DNA of 64,000 nucleotides, from NCBI RefSeq assembly GCF_900172315.1, contig NZ_FWFV01000002.1, positions 372,001-436,000 on the forward strand. The letters run 5' to 3'. Position 1 is the stretch's first letter. Each line of letters opens with the position of its first letter. The notes beneath the pieces are model-generated. The model was not told where the DNA came from, did no database searches, and saw only the letters and a list, made by a program, of their open reading frames with translations. Shown piece by piece: positions 59,096 through 64,000 of the stretch. The DNA is from Palleronia marisminoris. Lineage in GTDB: Bacteria; Pseudomonadota; Alphaproteobacteria; Rhodobacterales; Rhodobacteraceae. The translations under genes were made by a program, and so were the position numbers.

Positions 59096-60073
59096 ATGCA
59101 TAGACGTAACCTGATTGCCGTGGCCGCGCTGGCCGCAACCGCGCTCGTCCCCGTGGCGGCGCTCGCGGAATACCCCGAGCGTGACATCCGAGTGATCGTG
59201 CCGTGGGGCGCCGGCGGCGGCACCGACGGGATCGTGCGCAAGGTCACGAACCTCGCCGAGGCCGAGCTGGACGGCGCGTCCATGTATGTCGAGAACATCG
59301 AGGGCGGCGTCAGCGCCACCGGCATCGGCCAGCTCATGAGCGCGCGGCCGGACGGCTACACCATCGGCGCGCTGACCTATGACAGCATCGTCACGGTGCC
59401 GTACCAGGACATGCTGCCGACCTACAGCATGGACAAGCTCAAGCTGATCGCGCGGATCACCAGCGAGCCCGACGCCATCCTCGTCGACGCGTCCTCTGAA
59501 TACCAGACGCTGCAGGACCTCGTGGACGCCGCAAAGGCCGATCCGGGCCAGGTCCGCGTCGCGGTGCAGAACCTCGGCGGTCGGGTCCACCTGACCCTCC
59601 TGCAGCTGCAGGATCTGACTGGCGCCGAGTTCAAGATCGTCTCCTATCCCGGCGGCGCGGCCCCGCAGAAGGAAGCGATCCTGTCCGACGAGGTGGACGT
59701 GGCGCTGACCAGCCTCGGCGACTTCGCCAACCTGATCGACGACGGCACGGTTCGCGGCCTCGTCGAGTTCTCGACCGCGAAGAACCCGACATACGACGTG
59801 CCGACCTCGGAAGAGGCCGGGGTGGATCTGCAGAACGGCAGCTTCATCGTGATCGCCGCCCCGGCCGAAACTCCGGACGAGGCCGTCTCGACGCTCGAAG
59901 CCGCCTACAAGGCCGCCTACGAAAGCGACGAGTTCCAGAGCTGGGTGTCCGAGATCGGCGTCACGCCCAACTGGCTCGGCAGCGACGAGGTCACGCAATG
60001 GGCCGACGAGACGGCGCAGGGCCTGTTCACCGAGATGGACGCCCTGAAGGAAGCCGGCGTGCTGTCGGAATGA
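59096..60073 (+). CDS. Tripartite tricarboxylate transporter binding protein, TctC/Bug type
   Basis: A 325-residue exported binding protein; signal peptide A-A-L-A-A-T-A-L-V-P-V-A-A-L-A. The mature start Y-P-E-R-D-I-R-V-I-V-P-W-G-A-G-G-G-T-D is the Bug family signature. L-K-L-I-A-R-I-T-S-E-P-D and Q-N-L-G-G-R-V-H-L follow. It captures a carboxylate or sugar acid in the periplasm for the TctBA membrane parts encoded next. GAGGAGGAA precedes the ATG. Confidence 0.92.
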   Translation: MHRRNLIAVAALAATALVPVAALAEYPERDIRVIVPWGAGGGTDGIVRKVTNLAEAELDGASMYVENIEGGVSATGIGQLMSARPDGYTIGALTYDSIVTVPYQDMLPTYSMDKLKLIARITSEPDAILVDASSEYQTLQDLVDAAKADPGQVRVAVQNLGGRVHLTLLQLQDLTGAEFKIVSYPGGAAPQKEAILSDEVDVALTSLGDFANLIDDGTVRGLVEFSTAKNPTYDVPTSEEAGVDLQNGSFIVIAAPAETPDEAVSTLEAAYKAAYESDEFQSWVSEIGVTPNWLGSDEVTQWADETAQGLFTEMDALKEAGVLSE

Positions 60074-60147
60074 TCCGAATCCCTAGCTGACATGACAAGA
60101 CGGTGCCGGGCCGCGACCCGGCACCGCACTTGGCCGGGAGGACCAAG

Positions 60148-60630
60148 ATGGACGCCAAAAGCAGATTCCTGCGCGCCGGGATCCTGTTCCCGCTGGTGCT
60201 GATCGCCGTCACGACGATCTACCTCGCCGCCGCGTTCGATATACGCTCGCCCTTTGCCGCACCCGGCGAGATCAGCCCGAACGGGATCCCGATCCTGACG
60301 GCGGTGCTGATGTACGTGGCCCTCCTCGTGGTGCTGGTTCAGGAGATCCGCTCCCCACCAGACCTGCCAGATGAGAGCGATGACGGATCGCTCCTGCGGC
60401 CCGCGCTCGTGGTGGTGGCGACGGGCGCCTACATCCTTCTGTTTCGCCCGCTGGGCTACAGCCTCTCGACGCTCCTGTTCGTCGCCGCGCTGTTCGTCAC
60501 CTTCGGCTTCGAGACCCGCCGACCGCTTCGCTTCGCGCTCTATGCCGTCGGCGTGACGGCGGTGTTCTACGGCCTCTTCGCGCTCGTCTTCGGCGTGCGC
60601 CTTCCCACATTCCCCGGGATCGAATTCTGA
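60148..60630 (+). CDS. Tripartite tricarboxylate transporter small membrane protein, TctB type
   Basis: A 160-residue protein with four helices, from ATG 60148 behind GGGAGGACC. Seen are I-S-P-N-G-I-P-I-L-T-A-V-L-M-Y and R-P-L-G-Y-S-L-S-T-L-L-F-V, common in TctB. TctB is the small membrane subunit. The stop overlaps the tctA start by one base (TGATG). Confidence 0.88.
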   Translation: MDAKSRFLRAGILFPLVLIAVTTIYLAAAFDIRSPFAAPGEISPNGIPILTAVLMYVALLVVLVQEIRSPPDLPDESDDGSLLRPALVVVATGAYILLFRPLGYSLSTLLFVAALFVTFGFETRRPLRFALYAVGVTAVFYGLFALVFGVRLPTFPGIEF

Positions 60631-62147
60631 TGGACACTCTTCTCACACTTGCAGGTGGCTTCGGGGCGCTGCTCGACCTGAAGGTGCTGGCCTTCATGAT
60701 CGCCGGCTTCCTGGTCGGCACCTTCTTCGGCGCCATGCCTGGCCTTACCTCGGTGCTGGCGATCGCGCTGATCCTGCCCATCACCTACACGATCGACGTG
60801 GTGCCCGCGCTGGTCATGTGCGCCTCGATCTTCATGGCGGGGATGTATTCCGGCTCGATCACGGCGACCACGATCAACATTCCCGGCGCGCCATCGTCGA
60901 TGATGACGGCGATCGAGGGGCACCAGCTGATGAAGAAGGGCTTCGGCGCCAATGCGCTGGGTCACGCAGCGCTCGGCTCGATGATCGGCGGCAGCATCGG
61001 GGCGCTTCTTCTGATGGCGTTCCTGCCCCTCGCGGCCGAGATCTCGCTGCTGATCCGCACGCCCGGAAAGTTTTCCCTCGTGCTCTTCGCGCTCGTGGTC
61101 ATCATCATCGTCGACCGCGGCGCCATCGCGAAAGGCGTGGTGGCGACGCTTTTGGGGGTGATGTTCGCGACCGTCGGCATCGACGTTCTTCAGCCGATCC
61201 CGCGGTTCAACTTCGGGACGGAAACGCTGGTCGAGGGGATCGACCTCATGCCGATCGTCATCGGAGCCTTCGCCATCAGCGAGGTCCTGATCCAGGCGCA
61301 AAGCTGGCGTTCTTCGACGGGCGTGATCGACGCCGAGACGAAGGACATGAAGATCCGCCGGCGCGATTTCGTCCCGCCCCTGTCCGAGATCCGGCGCATC
61401 GGGGCACTCACCTATCTTAAAAGCGCCTTCATCGGCTACGGCATCGGCATCCTGCCGGGCGCCGGGGGCTCGATGGCGGCCTTCGTGACCTACGCCACCG
61501 CGCGCAGTTCCTCGCGTTACCCCGAGGAGTACGGCAAAGGCTCGCGCGAGGGGATCGCGGCAGCGGAATCGGGCAACAATTCGATGTGCGGCGGCGCGTT
61601 CGTGCCGATGCTGATGTTCGGCATCCCGGGCGACCCGACCACGGCCATCGTTCTGGGGGTGCTCGTCATCAACGGTCTTCAGCCCGGCCCGCGGCTTCTC
61701 GAGAACCAGGCGGACCTGATCGCGCCCATGTTCGCGTCGCTCTTCATCAGCGCACTGGTCCTCATCCCGCTGACGCTGTTCCTGTTCGGCCCGTATTTCG
61801 TGCGCATCGTCTCGATCCCGAAGGGCCTGCTCTACAGCGCCATTGCGGTGGTCGCGCTTGTGGGCAGCTACGTCGCCACCTACTCGATCTTCCAGATGTC
61901 TCTGGCGGTGGGCTTTGGCGTGCTGGCATACGTGATGCGGCGGCAGAACTACTCGACCGTATCGATGCTGCTGGGCTTCATCCTCGGGCCTGACCTCGAG
62001 GAGTATCTGCGCCGGTCCCTGTCCCTGGCGGATGGCAACCCGATGGTCTTCCTGACCAGCCTCGACAGCCTGTTCTTCCTGCTGCTGACGGTGCTGTTCG
62101 CCTACATGATCCTGATTCGTGGTCGCAGAAAACCGACCGTGGTGTGA
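60630..62147 (+). CDS. Tripartite tricarboxylate transporter large permease, TctA type
   Basis: A 505-residue permease with about 12 helices. Family motifs: G-A-M-P-G-L-T-S-V-L-A-I-A-L, G-G-S-I-T-like M-Y-S-G-S-I-T-A-T-T-I-N-I-P-G-A and G-I-L-P-G-A-G-G-S-M-A-A-F-V. It uses the ion gradient to bring in the substrate delivered by TctC. Being next to catabolic genes for sugar acids, the substrate is probably one such acid rather than citrate. It ends before a strong hairpin. Confidence 0.92.
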   Translation: MDTLLTLAGGFGALLDLKVLAFMIAGFLVGTFFGAMPGLTSVLAIALILPITYTIDVVPALVMCASIFMAGMYSGSITATTINIPGAPSSMMTAIEGHQLMKKGFGANALGHAALGSMIGGSIGALLLMAFLPLAAEISLLIRTPGKFSLVLFALVVIIIVDRGAIAKGVVATLLGVMFATVGIDVLQPIPRFNFGTETLVEGIDLMPIVIGAFAISEVLIQAQSWRSSTGVIDAETKDMKIRRRDFVPPLSEIRRIGALTYLKSAFIGYGIGILPGAGGSMAAFVTYATARSSSRYPEEYGKGSREGIAAAESGNNSMCGGAFVPMLMFGIPGDPTTAIVLGVLVINGLQPGPRLLENQADLIAPMFASLFISALVLIPLTLFLFGPYFVRIVSIPKGLLYSAIAVVALVGSYVATYSIFQMSLAVGFGVLAYVMRRQNYSTVSMLLGFILGPDLEEYLRRSLSLADGNPMVFLTSLDSLFFLLLTVLFAYMILIRGRRKPTVV

Positions 62148-62152
62148 ACAGA

Positions 62153-62178
62153 TGCGGCCCCGGCGCTTCGGGGCCGCA
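62153..62178 (+). terminator. Perfect 10-bp hairpin after the TctCBA genes
   Basis: TGCGGCCCCG (62153-62162) pairs with CGGGGCCGCA (62169-62178) around a six-base loop. It lies six bases after the tctA stop. No T-run follows, so it is either a weak or Rho-assisted terminator. Confidence 0.6.
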
Positions 62179-62385
62179 CGGCGCGGGTGAGCCACGGTTC
62201 AGACGGTTCGCCCCTTCTCCGCCCACGTGGAAGGAAGCCAGAGGGCGACGCGGGACGCGATAAACGACTTCTCGTCGCGATAGCGTAACGGCGGTAGTGC
62301 CGGGAACCGCATAGCGTCCTCGGCGGCGCACTCCAGCTCAGACAACCAAGGGGAATTCCGGGGCGCTCCATTGGGCAGCCTCGGC

Positions 62386-62439
62386 TTGACTCGCACAAAC
62401 TTGTATTACAGATTGCTAGATGTGTCATACAGCGAGACG
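62386..62439 (+). promoter_or_regulatory. Possible promoter/operator region of the peptide-type ABC operon
   Basis: TTGACT (62386-62391) could be a -35 box. TGTATTACA (62402-62410) is a short palindrome resembling FadR-type sites. A related ATGTGTCATACAG stretch follows at about 62420-62432. None is strong; the -10 box is unclear. Confidence 0.3.
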
Positions 62440-62460
62440 GCAGAGGTTGGAGGAAGTATC

Positions 62461-63486
62461 ATGATACTCGACCGGAGACGCATGACGGCCCTCATCGGGC
62501 AGGGCGGGTCGATCTTCGTCACCCTGTTCGGTCTCTTGATCCTGACCTTCGTGATCGGCCGCATCATGCCCGCGGACCCGGTGCGGGCGATCGTCGGCGA
62601 AGACGCCACCCGCGAGGTCTACGAGACGGTCTACCGCCAACTCGGCCTCGACCGCCCGATGTGGGAGCAGTTCTTCCTCTACGTCCGCGACGTGGCGACA
62701 CTGGATTTCGGAACCTCCATCCGGACCGGTCAGCCCGTCCTGACCGACATCCTGCGCGTCCTGCCCGCGACGATCGAGCTTGCGACCTTCGCGATCCTCT
62801 TCGGTGCCATCGTCGGGATCCCGCTGGGAGTGCTTGCCGCGGTGAACAAGGATCGCTGGGCGGACCACCTGATCCGGGTGTTCAGCCTGATGGGGCACTC
62901 GATGCCCATCTTCTGGACCGGCATGATCGGGCTGCTCGTCTTCTACGCCTGGCTCGGCTGGGTCGGCGGGTCGGGGCGGATGGACCAGTTCTACATCGGC
63001 CTCGTGCCCGAGAGGACAAACTTCCTGCTGATCGACAGCGCGATAGCAGGGGAATGGGAGGTGTTTCGCAGCGCGATCAACCACATCCTGCTGCCGGCAT
63101 CGCTGCTCGGCTATTCCTCGTCGGCCTACATCACCCGGATGACGCGCAGCTTCATGCTGGACCAGATCAACCAGGAGTACATCACGACCGCCCGCGTGAA
63201 GGGTCTGTCGAACCGCCAGACCATCTGGCGCCACGCGTTCGGAAACATCCGCGTCCAATTGGTCACGATCGTGGCCCTCGCCTACGGCGCGCTTCTGGAA
63301 GGGGCTGTGCTGATCGAGACGGTCTTCGCCTGGCCCGGCTTCGGCTCGTATCTGACCGCTAACCTGTTGATCGGAGACATGAACGCGGTGATGACCTGCG
63401 TGCTTGTCGTCGGCGTCATCTTCATCGCGCTGAACGTCATCTCCGATATCCTGTACCGTGTATTCGACCCGAGGACCCGCGCGTGA
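62461..63486 (+). CDS. ABC transporter permease, dipeptide/nickel type (DppB-like)
   Basis: A 341-residue permease from ATG 62461 with GGAGGAAG ahead. It begins with a hydrophobic helix (I-F-V-T-L-F-G-L-L-I-L-T-F-V-I-G-R) and has D-P-V-R-A-I-V-G, L-G-L-D-R-P-M-W-E-Q-F and the loop Y-I-T-T-A-R-V-K-G-L-S. G-A-L-L-E-G-A-V-L-I-E-T-V-F-A-W-P-G ends the family core. It is the first membrane subunit; a binding-protein gene is not seen upstream, so it probably lies beyond the window end. Confidence 0.92.
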   Translation: MILDRRRMTALIGQGGSIFVTLFGLLILTFVIGRIMPADPVRAIVGEDATREVYETVYRQLGLDRPMWEQFFLYVRDVATLDFGTSIRTGQPVLTDILRVLPATIELATFAILFGAIVGIPLGVLAAVNKDRWADHLIRVFSLMGHSMPIFWTGMIGLLVFYAWLGWVGGSGRMDQFYIGLVPERTNFLLIDSAIAGEWEVFRSAINHILLPASLLGYSSSAYITRMTRSFMLDQINQEYITTARVKGLSNRQTIWRHAFGNIRVQLVTIVALAYGALLEGAVLIETVFAWPGFGSYLTANLLIGDMNAVMTCVLVVGVIFIALNVISDILYRVFDPRTRA

Positions 63487-64000
63487 TGTCCGACACCCTT
63501 CCCCCGCAGCCGAAGCCCAAGTCGCCGCAATGGGTGACGGCAACCGGCAATATCCTGCGCTTCCTGTTCAGGCAGCCTCCGTCGGCTTTCGGCCTCGTCG
63601 TGCTGGTCCTGCTGATCGGGTCGGCCGTTCTCGCGCCCGTCCTGGCGACGCACGACCCCTACGTGCAGGACCTGACAGCGACCCTGCTGCCGCCATCCAG
63701 CGCGCATTTTTTCGGAACGGACGAGCTGGGGCGCGACGTCTACAGTCGGCTCATGCACGGCTCGCGCATCACGCTGACCATCGTCTTCCTGGTGACGATC
63801 ACGGTCGGACCCATCGGCCTGTTCGTGGGAACGGTGGCGGGATATTTCGGCGGGCGGACGGACACGGTCCTGATGCGGCTGACCGACATCTTCCTGTCCT
63901 TCCCGTCGCTCATCCTGTCGCTGGCCTTCGTCGCGGCCCTCGGGCCGAGCCTGAACAACGCGATCATCGCGATCTCGCTGACCGCTTGGCCCCCGATCGC
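63486..64000 (+). CDS. ABC transporter permease, dipeptide type (DppC-like), cut by window end
   Basis: The first 171 codons of a DppC-type permease. ATG 63486 overlaps the previous stop by one base. The start has the cytoplasmic lead L-R-F-L-F-R-Q-P-P-S-A-F-G and first helix L-V-V-L-V-L-L-I-G-S-A-V. The conserved H-F-F-G-T-D-E-L-G-R-D-V-Y-S-R and G-Y-F-G-G-R-T-D-T-V-L-M-R follow. The rest lies outside the window. Confidence 0.93.
   Translation, partial: MSDTLPPQPKPKSPQWVTATGNILRFLFRQPPSAFGLVVLVLLIGSAVLAPVLATHDPYVQDLTATLLPPSSAHFFGTDELGRDVYSRLMHGSRITLTIVFLVTITVGPIGLFVGTVAGYFGGRTDTVLMRLTDIFLSFPSLILSLAFVAALGPSLNNAIIAISLTAWPPI

Noticed and set aside
62199-62396. Short leftward open frame of 65 codons before the DppB gene
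   Set aside because: No family motif and no ribosome site; it overlaps the expected promoter region.

Overview
The window is GC-rich (roughly two thirds G+C by eye) and looks like the chromosome or a large replicon of a Rhodobacteraceae-type alphaproteobacterium. The evidence is the P27-type phage packaging genes, the ureDABCEFG order with a small membrane ORF inside it, a tripartite tricarboxylate transporter, partial sox genes, paired Ku/LigD genes and a NaChBac-type sodium channel. No rRNA, tRNA or CRISPR array was seen.

Region 1 (1-16.2 kb) is a worn accessory island. It opens with a prophage fragment: a methyltransferase broken in its DPPY motif, two P27 small-terminase genes, a small membrane protein, an HTH protein and a serine recombinase. 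Next come an IS3 remnant and a lower-GC two-gene cassette (nucleotidyltransferase plus TIM-barrel protein). Two IS6-type fragments follow, then a HelD-like helicase with a nuclease-like insert, a second recombinase tail, a dead endonuclease/exonuclease/phosphatase gene and an IS5 fragment. The island ends with two lower-GC glycosyltransferases, an intact IS6 element, a broken TauE permease and a VOC protein. The nucleotidyltransferase/TIM-barrel cassette is the best candidate here for an undescribed system.

Region 2 (16.5-25 kb) holds two small membrane protein genes (DUF998, DUF1622), then a cupin gene leading into a complete urease operon, and an HpcH/HpaI aldolase. Region 3 (25-30.2 kb) is a non-homologous end-joining locus, ku2-ligD facing ku1, followed by a decayed SDR gene. 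Region 4 (30.3-33.8 kb) is a short leftward sulfur-oxidation operon: cytochrome, FccB/SoxF, SoxX, SoxY, SoxZ, SoxA. It has no soxB or soxCD here, and SoxY has an unusual C-terminus.

Region 5 (33.8-39.5 kb) has two divergent redox operons. One is a molybdenum hydroxylase pair (IorA/IorB type). The other is a Tat-exported flavin amine oxidase, a cytochrome c and an exported RidA protein, which reads as a periplasmic amine dehydrogenase pathway. Region 6 (39.5-45.9 kb) carries a zinc-ribbon membrane protein, TerC, an Fbp-type iron(III) ABC importer and a NavBac sodium channel.

Region 7 (45.9-52 kb) is one operon: a FadR-type regulator with its likely palindromic operators, a Cys/Met-type PLP enzyme and a complete sugar-type ABC importer. 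Region 8 (52-62.2 kb) looks like a sugar-acid catabolic locus. A four-gene leftward operon (KdgD-like dehydratase, hydroxyacid dehydrogenase, ThDP enzyme, aldo-keto reductase) diverges from a GntR regulator, a DapA-like enzyme and a TctCBA transporter. A motif shared by two promoters suggests the GntR protein controls both. The window ends inside a dipeptide-type ABC transporter (62.4-64 kb).
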